64,000 bases of DNA from Batillaria attramentaria (GCA_018292915.2 JACVVK020000329.1:513501-577500), one strand, 5' to 3'; positions 1 to 12,521 are shown, counted from the first letter of the stretch. The notes: generated by a model from the letters alone, not told the origin. A program made the numbers and translations.

Positions 1-383
1 CACACCTCTCTCTCTCATTTCATTGACACAGACACTCGAAAGTTATTCTATTCGGCCCACATCAAGACTCATATTGACTACGCTCTACCATTTGGGATGA
101 AAGCAGTGACGTACACCTAAAAAGACTAAACTCCCTACATCGACGAGCAGCAAAACTGATCCTACCTGACCCCTCCTTATCCACTGACCAGAAGCTCCGG
201 AATCTAGAGATACTCCCTCTTTCAAAACAACTTCTTTTTAATAAAGGCGTTTTCATGTATAAAATCCTTAATGGTTTTCTTCCCCACTACCTCAGTCATC
301 TCTTTACTACTTCAGACTCCCGTTACCCAAACTCCAGGTTACGCCTCATTATCCCACGTCCAAGGATAGATATATTTAAAACA
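1..383 (+). mobile_element. LINE ORF2 C-terminal end, 5' part of a split copy
   Basis: The left window edge cuts a non-LTR retrotransposon. After a frameshift near 110-120, the frame reads LNSLHRRAAKLILPDPS, then MYKILNGFLPHYLSHLF, then RLIIPRPRIDIFKT. This is the typical C-terminal end of CR1/Jockey-type ORF2 proteins. It stops at 383, where an unrelated 1.8-kb segment begins; the continuation is at 2205. Confidence 0.85.
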
Positions 384-472
384 AGATGGCCACTGACCAG
401 CCCAATATGTTGTTTCCATTTAATCACCTGCTGTCGTCACGGTCGTTCTTTTGTAATGCCATGTATACGGGA

Positions 473-573
<101 letters not shown>

Positions 574-850
574 GGAAACAACTGACCGGGCTTGTCAGAC
601 CAATCTTGGTTTTGGAAGAGAGACGTCAAGTTGTTTTCTTTGAAATCTATGACGTTTTTCCTCATTGGGATGACGCATAATACATTTGACGTAATAACTT
701 TGACTCGGATACAATTCTTGCAATGAAAGCAGCCCCATGAAAATTGAAGTGTTGCTGCTGCGCAGTGTAAAGATCGAATTTATACCGGCTCAATGTGTTT
801 AACAGACAAGTCTGCGCGGCGAACGTTTTTTCACTATGTGTTATGTCTGC

Positions 851-891
851 TGCGCGCGCGCGCACACAGACACACACAGACAAACGCGCGC

Positions 892-924
<33 letters not shown>
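851..924. repeat. CG / CA / (GCAC)n tract
   Basis: Alternating purine-pyrimidine, able to form Z-DNA in principle. Confidence 0.95.
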
Positions 925-1369
925 GACTTGCGCGAGCCGCGTTTGTGCATGTGCTCCATTGAGACCTATGTGGTGTTCTCTCACTCTACTATGCTATTGA
1001 GTGAGAGTCAGTGGGAAAAACAAAGCTCACTACATCAATGAAACTCCCGCTTTCCCCGTCTACAAAATAGAGAACTTCCGAAAAGTGACGACACACCCCC
1101 ACGTCAATCAAACATGACGTCGGCAAACTGACGCTGATACAGTTTTGCGTCAGTGCGCGTGTGCCTTTTCTGCGATGTTTGTGAGGCGTGTGGCTTGTGT
1201 AAAGGAAATGTGCTTCGAGTACAAATTTTCGAGTCAACTGACGACAACGGCTGCAGTGAATTTTTCTAATTTTTTTTTTTTGTATATTTTTTATGGCACC
1301 CCAGGCTCATTATCTATGTATAGTAGGAGCGATTTTGAGATCTAAAGTGTGTTCACCAGCACTTTCATC

Positions 1370-1950
1370 AGGTACGGTTTACGCCAAAAGTATAAAGCGA
1401 CAACCTCCAAAATTCACTCAGTTGAGAGTCCGTATTCATGCTATCTATGTCCCAAAAATGGAGTGGTTTAGGTAAATATTACGCCTTTAAAACGCCAGAA
1501 AGCCACTTTTTTTGAAAAGGGCGATAACTCGCAAATCATGTGTGCAATCGTACCTGGATCGGGCCTTCTATTCAACAATCTTGATTCATTTAGAAACCCC
1601 AAATTTGAAATCGATCGGTTTAGTATTTTCGGAGAAATAGGCATCTGAACTGGGTTCACATGCAATGTCAACTCAGGCTCGGTTTACATGAAAACTATAA
1701 GAGCGACCATTTTCTAGTAGTGAATCAATTCAGAGTCCGTATTCAAGCTATCTACTGCCAAAAAATTGAGTGATTTAAATAAATATTACGCCTGTACACG
1801 AAAGACAACCAACTTGTCTCAAAAGGGCGATAACTCCCAAATCACTTAAGCAATCATCACACGCTTGAATCGTCTAATGTAACATTTTGATAAATTTGGA
1901 TACCCAAATTTGAAGCCATTCGGTTAAGTATCTTCGAAGAAACGGGCCCG
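1370..1950. repeat. Degenerate direct duplication, about 310-bp unit
   Basis: Copies at about 1370-1676 and 1677-1950 share GAGTCCGTATTCA, CTATCTA, AAATATTACGCCT and GGGCGATAACTC in the same order. Both lie inside the insertion that splits the LINE. Confidence 0.75.
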
Positions 1951-2204
1951 GACACAATTCACACACGCACACACGCACACACGCACACACATCCGCACAG
2001 ACGGCACTCACTGAGGAGGAGAAGTGCGTTCGGAACACCATACGCGTCAGCATCGATGACGCAAGTTTTCTTACGTCATTGTCAGAGTTACACTTGCATA
2101 ATCGTCTCTGCGGGAGATCGGCAGTGACGTGCGTTTGTACCACAGATGCTTGCCTATGAACGTGGAAATTTTAGCCGTCCTATTACTATGGAAACAACAT
2201 AACT

Positions 2205-2983
<779 letters not shown>

Positions 2984-3565
2984 ATTTCCATTTGTTCTTT
3001 ATCGACACCCACCAGACGCACCGGCCGCTCGTCTTATAGAGATTTCTGCCAGTGCCAGAGCCAAGCAGTGGCAGTCTGTGGCATTACCAATCTGATTCCA
3101 TCTGATAATCACACTGCGCAGAAAACAGTCCCCAAATCCCCCTGTGAATCGAACCATTCCACCTTCACCACTGCACCTCTAAATCCCGCAAAACTGCCCG
3201 ACCCAGACAGACTCAGAGTCATTTCCCTTGGTCTTCGAGTTGTTTCCCCTTGAAGATACTTTTGGGGAAAAAAAAACTGGCAGTGACTAACGCAGTGGAG
3301 TCGCAGTCCTAGACACACACTGCGGGGTATAACCGAAGTCTGAGATGCCAATTAAAATTTTTACAGTAGGGTTTCACAATTAGATCAGGTCAGCAGCAGG
3401 ACGCGATGTGGCACCCACCTACTCTCCTCTGCCCTGACCTTGACCTTCAAGGTAGCAATACAGCTCATACATGTACAACACTCAATTCATCAAACATCAC
3501 ACCACATCAGCTTAATCTGAATTAAACTGGACAAAGAGTTTCAGAAATAATGCTATGTAAAATAA

Positions 3566-3860
3566 AAGGCAATACGACTACCACGACCTTAATTCTGACC
3601 TTGAAAGTTGTGACAGAAATAGGGAGGAGGAAAAAGAAAATATACTATGGTACATATATGGTACAAACTCAGCCATTTTGGGTGATTTTCTTCTTTTTTT
3701 TCCCCCCCCCCCCCTTTTCCCCCCATTTTCTTTAAAAAGGCAATACGACTACCACGACCTTATTCTGACCTTGAAGGTAGTAACAGAAATAGGAAGGATA
3801 AATAAGACGAAATATGCCATGGTGCAAAATTACAAGGTACAAACTCAGCTTTCTTTCATT
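3566..3860. repeat. Tandem duplication, about 170-bp unit
   Basis: Copies at about 3568-3682 and 3739-3856 share aaaggcaatacgactacc, ctgaccttgaa, agaaatagg and ggtacaaactcagc; T/C tracts separate them. Lies just downstream of the last visible CASK exon. Confidence 0.8.
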
Positions 3861-4014
3861 CTTTCTTTCCTTTTCTTTCTGCATTTTTTTTTTTTTTTTT
3901 GTGTGTGTGTGTCAGAGGCCTGACCACAAGACGCTGGACATCCCCACGCCAATTATCAAACCAGGACCGTTTTCCCGACATTTCACCTTCACACGAAGCC
4001 CAACCATAACTCAC

Positions 4015-4190
4015 GTGATAGCTGCCATTACAGATGAGCTCGTACAGCCTCTCTCTGGTGCCGCAGAAAGGGGGATAACCCCCTAACAAGATGAACAGGA
4101 GAACGCCAGCCCCCCACATGTCCACTGCACACCCGTAAGGCTCTCGACGTATGACCTCAGGGGCCATGTACTGTGGCGTTCCTATACGTC
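4015..4190 (-). CDS. CASK: CASK internal coding exon (activation segment and APE motif)
   Basis: Completes a Gly codon and then encodes 58 residues starting [19 protein letters not shown] and containing [20 protein letters not shown] and GTRERLYE. The MAPEV motif, the VDxWG helix F and the PPF-GTRER segment align without gaps to CASK of other animals. The acceptor is gaacag at 4191-4192 (minus); the donor is CAC|gtgagt at 4009-4014, so the exon ends in phase 0 after Tyr-His. The next expected exon (QWSHIS...SAKDLVRRML region) was not seen in 1-4014, so the rest of the gene (C-lobe, L27, PDZ, SH3, guanylate kinase domains) lies beyond the left edge. Reading past the donor gives no family match, which supports the boundary. 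Confidence 0.95.
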
Positions 4191-4486
4191 CTGTTCGTAA
4201 CGAAATCAATCAGTTAAAGATCAAAATCGAGAAAAATCTGATGACTAGTCTGCTGTAACACAGTACATGCTGTCCTGTTCAACAGAGTGCATTAAGTTTA
4301 GGCATACATAAGTTAATATGGCTTGTGCCCATGCGATCACGTGATAAAAATTAATCTGATGCTGATTGGATGTCCGTCTGTATGGGCATTTAAGACCTCC
4401 TTGGACCAACAAATCTAAAGAATGAGCAAGTCGCAAAATCAAAGAGAAAAAAATATTTAAGTTAATAGCACAACCAAAGAAGTTTT

Positions 4487-4490
<4 letters not shown>

Positions 4491-4562
<72 letters not shown>
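4491..4562. repeat. (CA)n microsatellite
   Basis: In the CASK intron between the exons at 4.1 and 7.0 kb. Confidence 0.98.
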
Positions 4563-4563
<1 letters not shown>

Positions 4564-4958
4564 GGAACAGACGAGAAGAGCTTGACCAATCCATCTCTAT
4601 GTACATATCAAAATCATATCCCGCATTCCCCCTCCCAACTGTCCACCCTTCTAGTCACCCTTAACTGTGCCATTAGCAGAAAGACCCGCCTTCTCTAGTT
4701 TCACAGCTAAATATAATCATGTACATGTACACGCGTATGGAATATACGGTTAGTCAAAATTCAAACACAGAATGATTGTTGTAATGGACTAAAAGATCAT
4801 ACAATGAAGTGGGTAAGCAAGTGCCTTTTGAAAACTGTCCAGGGTTGTGGGCTTAAATATAACCAAGTGTTACTCATACATGCAATGTTAAAATTTGTTA
4901 GCTTCAAGATAGTTGCTATGCAGAAGTATAGAAGCAAAGGTAGTTACAAACTGAGAAA

Positions 4959-4962
<4 letters not shown>

Positions 4963-5016
<54 letters not shown>

Positions 5017-5025
5017 GCACGCACG

Positions 5026-5086
<61 letters not shown>

Positions 5087-5090
5087 ACAC
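4963..5090. repeat. Compound (CT)n(CA)n
   Basis: CT then CGCA/CA units, in the same CASK intron. Confidence 0.98.
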
Positions 5091-5099
5091 AGAAAAATA

Positions 5100-6640
5100 G
5101 TACCTGCATCTGTTTGTATGTAGTGTGTTTGCTACTAAGCAGGCTAATGCAAACCATTTTCAATGTACCTTCTATTCCGAAACTCATCAACACTTTCCCT
5201 ATGTAGAAAACTTCTGTGCTCAATTTCAAAATTATCTTTATTTGATGCATCACAATACCTCTGGATATAAACAAAATTAACGACATCTGTTAGAGGAAGC
5301 TTTATAACAAAATTATTGCTGATAAAAACATGGTTTTCATTTTTTTCTTTTTTTGCAGGATGGTTTCTCTCTTTGTCGGTGTCTTTGGTTAGTTCCTACT
5401 CCTGTCTTTCCATTTGCAGGAAAAACGATGTAAAAGAAGAAGATTTTGAAGATTACGTGCATTCTGCTTCAATTCGGCGTGTCTACTAAATACAAAACCC
5501 CTATAAGTATAACTACACCTGCAATCTAACTGACTATAACTGATATCCCAACAAGCTGGAAGAAGTATTGAAAGCAGACCTGTACACACTGCACTTTCAA
5601 AGCAAAACTATCTAAGCCAACCTTTTCAGTGTTACAGTGTTCCAAAAAAGCATCAATCAAGCTGTGAGAGATCTTGAGTCTCAAAGACTATTTGAGACAA
5701 TGGGGGAAGCCATTATTAACACAGAAGCACAAAATGGTTGTCTTTACACTTGGAAACTGGATTGTGGCGTCAAAATCTTACCGACAAACCCTTCCCGCAA
5801 GTCAAAGAGCGGCTCAACACCTATGAGTTCTCCTATCTCTGGAAAATGGTAACAATTCATGATGCAAATCCAACAAAAAATGTGAAGCATTCTAACTACA
5901 CCCGCATTCTCAGTGATACTATCAAACGTAAGATGCTTTTTTTTCAAACCAAAACATGCTGAAATGTACGTTAATTCTTCTATTCAAAGAAAATAATAAC
6001 AATTAAAATCAAGATGCCACATGCATATTCGTTAAAATGCATTCATATGGCAAACATTATCTGTTCGACAGTTTTTATTTTAATGAAATTTCTAAACATG
6101 GCGAAGAATCACATTATGCCGATAAATCTTGTTCAAACGCACTCATGCAGTAACACGTACATTGTAAAACCATCGATGTACAACCGTATCACATTTGTGA
6201 GATATATTCAAAGACACAAAATACCCAGAATCGTAAAGGAGAAAGTCCCGGGCTACATTCCCACCATAACACGAATATTCGTGCAGCAAGATAGCTAGCT
6301 ACAGGTTTGCACTGAACAGATTGTACTAAAGACTTTCCAGTCAACTTCATCTGGTAATTGCATGAGGAGTGAATACGTGTACACTACAGGAGCTTCATAT
6401 AACAAAGAGTACGCCAAGCTGCTAGTAACGTAGAAATGTTCATTGTCCTATAGTAGGCAATACGAAATACGTCATACCTTACCACAACAGTTGAAATTGG
6501 AATTGAAATAAGTTTATTTGAAAAAGGTGGAAGGTTTGGTCTTGCAACCAATTTTCGAACTTGTCGTTTTGGAAAAACCAAACACCAAAAAATCCGTTCG
6601 AACATACTTAAAACTGGAACATGAAACTTCACGCACGCAC
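5100..6640. other. CASK intron, no feature recognised
   Basis: A/T-rich intronic sequence. Short open frames here show no family resemblance and no convincing splice sites. Confidence 0.6.
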
Positions 6641-6650
6641 GCACATACGT

Positions 6651-6651
<1 letters not shown>

Positions 6652-6707
<56 letters not shown>
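6652..6707. repeat. (CA)n microsatellite
   Basis: About 230 bases 3' of the CASK exon at 6933-7108 in gene orientation. Confidence 0.98.
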
Positions 6708-6709
<2 letters not shown>

Positions 6710-6932
6710 TGCCGCATACCTGACCATTTGATCATATAATAATAGGCGGCTACGGCATATGACATATTCGCAGCTTGCAGCCAGCCGACGTTCGCCTACT
6801 TCCACCTACATACACAGTAGTCTACATTTCAACCAGGCAAGGCAGTATCACCCCTTCTTCCACGTGCAAGAATACAACACCTAACATCGAGCAAAAGCAG
6901 GCATCTACTGCACCAAAAGATTCCACACAAAC

Positions 6933-7108
6933 CTCCAGTGATAAGGCCGTCTTTGGGAAGATGTGTGGCGACTCCAAAGCCCCCCAGTTTGACAGGCGCT
7001 GAGTTCTCTTTGGACGCCAGCAGGATGCAGTGCGGTTTCAAGTCCCGATGGACGATGCCGTTGGTGTGGCAGTATCTCAGCGCTTCCAGAATCTGACGCA
7101 TGTAGTGA
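6933..7108 (-). CDS. CASK: CASK internal coding exon (catalytic loop HRD and GFG motif)
   Basis: Encodes [14 protein letters not shown], then [19 protein letters not shown], then KLGGFGVAT and ends GLITG plus one base. This is the catalytic loop and activation-segment start of the CASK kinase-like domain. Two family-specific features are visible: Cys where ordinary kinases have the metal-binding Asn after HRDLKP, and GFG in place of DFG. Both are hallmarks of CASK, which is known for weak, Mg-independent kinase activity. Minus-strand splice sites are an acceptor ctctctgcag at 7109-7110 with a pyrimidine tract and a donor GGAG|gtttgt at 6931-6932. Phase in is 2 and phase out is 1, matching both neighbouring exons exactly. 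The intron to the 5' neighbour is about 5.3 kb and that to the 3' neighbour about 2.7 kb. Confidence 0.95.
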
Positions 7109-7287
7109 CTGCAGAGAGACGAAACAGATAATCGGTCTGGAATTTATACTGAGCTAGGTCACAAGTAACTCGTATTGCCGTACTAGAGTTCATACAGTTG
7201 ATGTGACAGGTATGATATCACCGTATTTAAAGAGTACAGCGTGAAATGCAGTTCCAAAAACTTTCAGTAACCCATCCCCTCCCCCCT

Positions 7288-7289
<2 letters not shown>

Positions 7290-7350
<61 letters not shown>
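7290..7350. repeat. (CA)n microsatellite
   Basis: About 180 bases upstream (gene orientation) of the CASK exon at 6933-7108. Confidence 0.98.
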
Positions 7351-7353
<3 letters not shown>

Positions 7354-7705
7354 CACTACCACTGTGAAACACGTTTGTAAGCGATAAACTCTACTCCACG
7401 AAAAACAATTTTACATCGCCGTATAAATGTAACTAGATGCGGAATGACAGTGGGGATGGGTTGAGGGAGGCGGGGATGGGCTGAGGGAGGGAGGGTGTCA
7501 CTTTCGAAGCACTAACTCTGTGCAACTAAAATGATGCCTCATTTGCGATCACTGTCACAACTTTTCGGCCTGTACTGTAAGAACAAGGAAATCAGACGTT
7601 TAGAAACCTTTAAATCTTTTGGTACGCGGTCGGGGACTTCCGACCTTCAATACGTTTGACAGGCCTTCGACAGCGTGTGGACAACTTTTTATCGAATGTG
7701 CTGAC

Positions 7706-8000
7706 TGTGGCTTCTTTTTCTTCTTCTTCCTTCTTCTTCTCGTCCTCCTTCTCCTCCTCCTCTTCCTTCTTTTTCTTCCTCCTTCTCCCTTCTTCTTCTT
7801 ATCCTCCTCCTTCTCCTTCTTCTCCTCCTCCTCCTTCTTCCTTCTTCTTCTCCTCCTCCTTCTTCTTCCTTCTTCTTCTTCTCCTCCTCCTTCTTCTTCT
7901 TCTCCTCCTCCTTCTCCTTCTTCCTCCTTCCTTCTTCTTCTCCTCCTCCTCCTTCTACTCCTCCTCCTCCTCCTTCTTCTTCTTCTCCTTCTTCCTCTTG
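7706..8000. repeat. CTT/CTC polypyrimidine tract
   Basis: About 300 bases almost free of purines on the plus strand; purine-rich on the CASK sense strand. Confidence 0.95.
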
Positions 8001-8409
8001 TTTCTCCCTTTTGTTTTCTGTTGTTGTTTCTTTTTGGTTTTGGCCAAGTCTGAGGTGGCTGGAATGGATGCTTTAACCTATTTCTTGCGTTGCAACGTCC
8101 TTATTTATATCTCCTCCTTCTCTTCTTCTCCTCTGTGTTTTTTTTTTGTTTGTTTTTTGTCAGCTCCGGCCTGAATCAGAATTTTTTTTTTCACGAACGG
8201 AAAGAACGGTGGAAAAAGTAAAGTTTAAACGAGGGGACAAAACCAAAGAGCCGTGCATAATGAGTCCAAGTCACCTTTGAACGTGGGTGTCGGAAACTCT
8301 AGCGCGAAATTCCGACAGGTCCACGCCATTAATGGATTGCTGCGGGCAACTGATCGCAGGAAGCTTACGGAGAGACGGGAAGGGGGAGAGAAGAGGAAGG
8401 ATGGTCAGT

Positions 8410-8440
8410 TGGGAGTGGGGGGGGGGGGGGGGGGGGGGGT
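8410..8440. repeat. Poly-G tract
   Basis: About 25 G in a row; similar G runs at 9248-9320 and 9515-9532. Confidence 0.9.
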
Positions 8441-8662
8441 TTGAACGAAATCTCCACTCCCTTTTACGAAGGTTAAATTGTTTGGATGTTTAGGTGCAGT
8501 TTTAAAGATGACGATACCCAACGGCTCAAAAGCCGGCTTAGATGATGTACAACAGACAAACTGATTTTGGAAGCAATTCTCGTGTTTCTTTGTTCGCTAA
8601 GCCTGTTTAACGCCTTTGGGTATTCTGGTGTTTCTCCATCTGTTTTGGTTGGTTGGTTGGCT

Positions 8663-8664
<2 letters not shown>

Positions 8665-8734
<70 letters not shown>

Positions 8735-8935
8735 GTGTGTGTTGTTGTTGTTGTTGTTGTTGTTGTTTGTTTTGTTGTTTTTTGTTATTTTGTATTTGGG
8801 TTTGCTTTTTTTTTTTTGTTGTTTTGTTTTTGTTTTGTTTTTTTTTTGTTTTTTTTTTGTTTCTTTTTTTTTTTCTTTTTCTTTTTTTTTTGGGGGGGGG
8901 GGGGTATTTTGTTGATGTTTTTTGTCTGTTTGTTT

Positions 8936-8966
<31 letters not shown>

Positions 8967-9005
8967 GGGGGGGGGAGTTTTTGTTTGTTTGTTGTTGTTT
9001 TTTGT
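8665..9005. repeat. (GT)n plus G/T-rich low-complexity DNA
   Basis: A GT core (8665-8731), TTG units, then T runs with G runs. Same architecture at 38150-38735 and 52677-52900. Confidence 0.92.
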
Positions 9006-9630
9006 GGGGTGTCTGTTTAACACGGTAGCACCGCACTAGCACCCGTTCAAATCAGATCACGCGTAATGTCCGAGCAGTTTGCACGACAAAGCAGTCTTGG
9101 TGCGTTTCACACTGCCAAATCTGATGTGACAGAAATCATCGCGAGACACAGTTAGATCAACCTTTCATCATCGGGTTAGCAACCATTTCATTCTGCAGAA
9201 TCCAAACGACTTATGAAAGACGGATTACGTGAAATGGCTGCGGGGGATCGGAGGGGGGGGGGGGGGAGGGGAGACTGTGTTTATGAGGGGGAGTTGGGTG
9301 GACGAGGGGGGGGGGGGGGGAGACACTGCTGTCCTTTTGAACCTGCAGCCAACATGAAGAGCCGCTTTTCCCCTGACCCTGTCAGACATCAAATTATGTT
9401 CTGCAGGGGGGGAAAAAGTCCGTCTTTGAGGACCGTTTCCGGAGCAGACAGCGTGTGAAATGGCGTCCTGCGTGAGCTAGTCTGGCTATCAGACGGGAGA
9501 CGTCCGAAGGGGAAAGGGGGGGGGGGGGGGAAGTATGGGGGAGGGGGTTTTGTCTAATTAAACCAGTCTCTAATATGAGTTGCAGTCAAAGGGGGAGAGT
9601 GGGGTCTCTAATCTGACCACTCTTTAATTT

Positions 9631-9631
<1 letters not shown>

Positions 9632-9676
<45 letters not shown>

Positions 9677-9784
9677 TCGTGTTTTTATAATCTTATGTTG
9701 TTGTAGTTTAGCAAGGACAAATTGTCAGATAGGTTCTCGTGAACCTATATCTCAATCCTTGTGTATTAAAGTTTCATCATCATC

Positions 9785-9842
<58 letters not shown>
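9632..9842. repeat. Two (CT)n tracts flanking a LINE 3' tip
   Basis: CT at 9632-9674 and 9785-9842. Confidence 0.95.
9668..9786 (+). mobile_element. LINE 3' end fragment with (ATC)n tail
   Basis: tagcaaggacaaattgtcag ... caatccttgtgtattaaag followed by a CATCATCATC tail. A related stretch (gtagcaaggaca ... ctcatccttgg) lies at 41670-41738. Both abut CT microsatellites. Confidence 0.5.
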
Positions 9843-9846
<4 letters not shown>

Positions 9847-9912
9847 AATTACCAATAATGATAAAAATCAACTACCGTATGTTTATGGATACATAACTGT
9901 TCATGCATGCGG

Positions 9913-9914
<2 letters not shown>

Positions 9915-10007
<93 letters not shown>
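9915..10007. repeat. (GT)n microsatellite
   Basis: About 46 units; a poly-C tract follows at 10109-10127. Confidence 0.98.
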
Positions 10008-10009
<2 letters not shown>

Positions 10010-10635
10010 GGAAAGGCGAGCTTTTCGAAAACTAGATACGAAGATAGTGAATGTAATTTCCGTAGTTTTCAGGTGATATTGCGGATCCCTCCGTCCTTTC
10101 TCTTCTCCCCCCCCCCCCCCCCCCCCCTCCCCCCAACCAACTTTTCTTTTTATCTCCCCCACCTCCTCCAACACTTCTCTGAGAGATAAGTCCAAACTCC
10201 CTTTTCAAGTGTGTGACACTCCACAATGCGACTCTGTCGTTGGACGCATGACCACAGACAAGGAAGAAAATGGCGGTTGAGCGCCTAAGGGAGTAAGATG
10301 GAGCCAGACATTTTAAATTATAGATTCGTTTAAATCCGTGATTTACAGCGTCTCGCCTCCCCTCCACCCCCTCCCCCCTCTCCTCCCTGCAGGCCCTCGG
10401 TCTTCAGCAGATGCCGTGCCCTGTCTGTCAACTTGTCTCTTCCAAGCATGATATGAACTCCACTTTATTTTTCCTGGAGGAGTACGCTGAAACTACTATG
10501 TCAGATGATTCTCTTCAACTAGACAAGCAGGCTCATGTTACACTGCACTTGTCTTCCATGTTGCTGTATCTACACGTGGATTTTGTTATTTTACAGGAAC
10601 TATGCGCGTTTCTAGAGGAGGGGCAGGGACGGGGA

Positions 10636-10806
10636 TGGGTGGGTGTCTGGGAGTTCAGCGTCCTTTTCCACCACTGATGTATGGGTGATATCAAAGACGG
10701 GGCAACGAGAAAAAGGCCAGCGCAATATTTTGGCCCCAGCCGGGATTCGAACACACGACCCGAGCATTGAAAGTTCAACGCTCTACCATACGGCCATCCC
10801 GGCTAA
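10636..10806 (-). mobile_element. tRNA-derived SINE family A, full copy
   Basis: Family A, read on its own strand, is a tRNA-like head (A box tggtcgaatggtagagcg, B box gagttcgaatcc), then ggccaaatatttgtgctgg, a block cgtctttgatatcaccc, then gaaaaggacgttaaac and a CCCACCCA tail. This copy has a 14-bp duplication GGCAGGGACGGGGA at 10622-10635 and 10807-10820. Confidence 0.9.
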
Positions 10807-10824
10807 GGCAGGGACGGGGAGTCG

Positions 10825-11003
10825 GGGAGGATGTTGGGTGTTTGGGAGTTTGAAGTCCATTTTCCATCACGTATGAATGACATCAAAGACGGGGCTACGA
10901 GAGAGAAAAAAAAGGCCAATACAAATATTTGGCCCCATCCGAGACTCAAACTCATGACCCGAGCATTGTTAAGTCCAACGCTCTACCATTCGGCTATTCC
11001 GGG
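10825..11003 (-). mobile_element. tRNA-derived SINE family A
   Basis: Same modules as the neighbouring copy in the same orientation, more diverged; it follows within about 20 bases. Confidence 0.85.
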
Positions 11004-11463
11004 GGACTGCGGAGGGGGGAGGGGGAATGCCACCAATGAAGACCTAAATTTAACTTTTTGCGGGAATGAGGCGATGTTCCGTTTGCGCATTTGGACTGTT
11101 TATCGAACGTTGTCGCTTCTAACACTAGAGAATCACGGCTTTCTTAGAGCATATACGGTGTTTTTCGTGTATGAATAGCGCCGAAATTTGCCTATAAAAA
11201 GACCAGCCAACCAGCGCCTTCGACTGAGTCAGCTGGCTCGCTGGGTCGGCGCAAAAGGAAGCTTGTAAGGCAGACTTAGGCCGACCCGAGTCTTCACACT
11301 GGTCTACGATGTTATATTTTGACACAAGTGACTGTTTTTGGTGCATCAAACGGGAACATGAGTCTAGTTTGACTATCGTCGGATTAGTGGTACATCTTTA
11401 GCGTGGTGACACATTTCATAGCAGATTAGAGATAATATTATCTGTATTGCCGAAGACATGGAG

Positions 11464-11646
11464 GGAGCCGGGATAGTCGAATGGTAGAGCGTTGGACTCT
11501 CAATGCTCGGGTCGTGAGTTCGAATCCCGGCTGCGGCCAAATATTTGTGCTGGCCTTTTTCTCGACGCCCCGTCTTTGATATCACCCTGACGTGGTGGAA
11601 AAGGACGTTAAAATCCTATACACTTACCCACCCACCCACCCACCCA
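11464..11646 (+). mobile_element. tRNA-derived SINE family A, full copy
   Basis: Head begins gagccgggatagtcgaatgg and the tail ends in (CCCA)n. Duplications AAGACATGGAG at 11453-11463 and 11647-11657. Confidence 0.9.
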
Positions 11647-11705
11647 AAGACATGGAGAGGGGCATCGGGAGATACACGACGCTTTTCCGTCAAATTTTCC
11701 AAACT

Positions 11706-11708
<3 letters not shown>

Positions 11709-11740
<32 letters not shown>

Positions 11741-12355
11741 TGTATAGGCGCTTTACCCAATTTCATGAATCGGCTCAAAGCGCCTAGAACTGAACCCAAC
11801 ACGCACGCTCACGTCAATCACACGCATTCTCTCACACACTGGACATAAACACATTACAATCACGTGGTGCGAAGGGTCAGCTCAGCTATGTAAATTTCGG
11901 AATTTAGAATTGCATTTATTTTTCAAATTTGGTGGGCTGAACATTTCCAAAGCAGAGAGGAATGAAGCCGGAGTACCCGGAGAGAATCCCCGACGATCGG
12001 CCCGAATGAACGGTGCCACATACGAGAAGGAAAACTTCTTGGCCCCGAGTGGGCAGTGAGTGAGTGAGTTTTTAGGGCTTAAAGCCGCGCAAGCCACAAA
12101 GACTAATTCGCGGCTGAGTGTGCCTGCACTACATGAAAAAAAAAAAAAAACCCAAAAATGTAACGTTGGACAAAGGATGCAAACTGGTCTACGGGGCAAT
12201 ATAAACCTAGGACATGCAGGAGACGCTGCACCTTCATGCTAATTTATCGTCGTAGAAGCGTAGAAAACAAAAAATTACAACTGGCCCCGAGTGGGACTCG
12301 AACCCCTGACCTCTCGCATAGGTGACAAGTCTCTTAACCACTAGACCACCGACCG
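11709..12355 (-). mobile_element. tRNA-derived SINE family B with (AAT)n tail, split
   Basis: Family B, on its own strand, has a tRNA head (ggttcgagtcccactcgg), then ggcaccgttcattcgggccg, ggaaatgttcagccc, aatttccgaaatttacata, cgtgattg, ggcgctttgagcc and an (ATT)n tail. This copy carries a family C SINE at 12054-12281. Confidence 0.88.
12054..12281 (-). mobile_element. SINE family C with (TCAC)n tail, nested in family B
   Basis: Block gtgagtgagtttttagggct, then gccgcgcaagccacaaag, ctaattcgcggctgagtgtg, poly-A and attacaact. Perfect 14-bp duplications TGGCCCCGAGTGGG at 12040-12053 and 12282-12295. Confidence 0.88.
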
Positions 12356-12443
12356 CCCCCCCCCCCCCCCCCCTGGCTGAGACTAGAATAACGGATGGTG
12401 ATGACGTCACAGTGGAAGCGAGCTGTGTGGGACAAGTGCTTAC

Positions 12444-12521
12444 CTTGCCACCGCCTCGCTGTAGACGAAGCCAGCTGAAGCTCTCTTGACGATCTCAAAA
12501 GCCAGGTCGGCGCCATCCATA
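12444..12521 (-). CDS. CASK: CASK internal coding exon (kinase-like domain, MDGADL segment)
   Basis: Encodes 25 full codons beginning [17 protein letters not shown] and ending SEAVA, matching the segment of the CASK CaMK-like domain that follows the hinge (animal CASK has MDGADLCFEIVKRADAG here). CASK is a membrane-associated guanylate kinase scaffold acting at synapses and cell junctions; this stretch is the hinge and alpha-D/E region of its kinase-like domain. Minus-strand borders are clear: acceptor ...gttgcag at 12522-12523 before a single T, and donor AAG|gtaagc at 12443. The exon starts and ends in phase 2, and its terminal AG joins the first T of the next exon (7108) to make Ser, as in the family. 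The preceding exons (start codon, Gly-rich loop) were searched for by eye upstream and not found. Identity is strong because all three exons join in frame. Confidence 0.9.

Noticed and set aside
7619..8174. 144- and 172-codon frames rich in Leu, Ser and Phe
   Set aside because: Product of the CTT/CTC tract, open in several frames at once.
11188..11240. Second TATA promoter (tataaaaag near 11192)
   Set aside because: No initiator or ORF context; A/T word alone is too weak.
11464..11540. Functional tRNA genes at the many A-box/B-box matches
   Set aside because: Each is followed by the same SINE body and tail and many have target-site duplications; the cloverleaf arms are not maintained.
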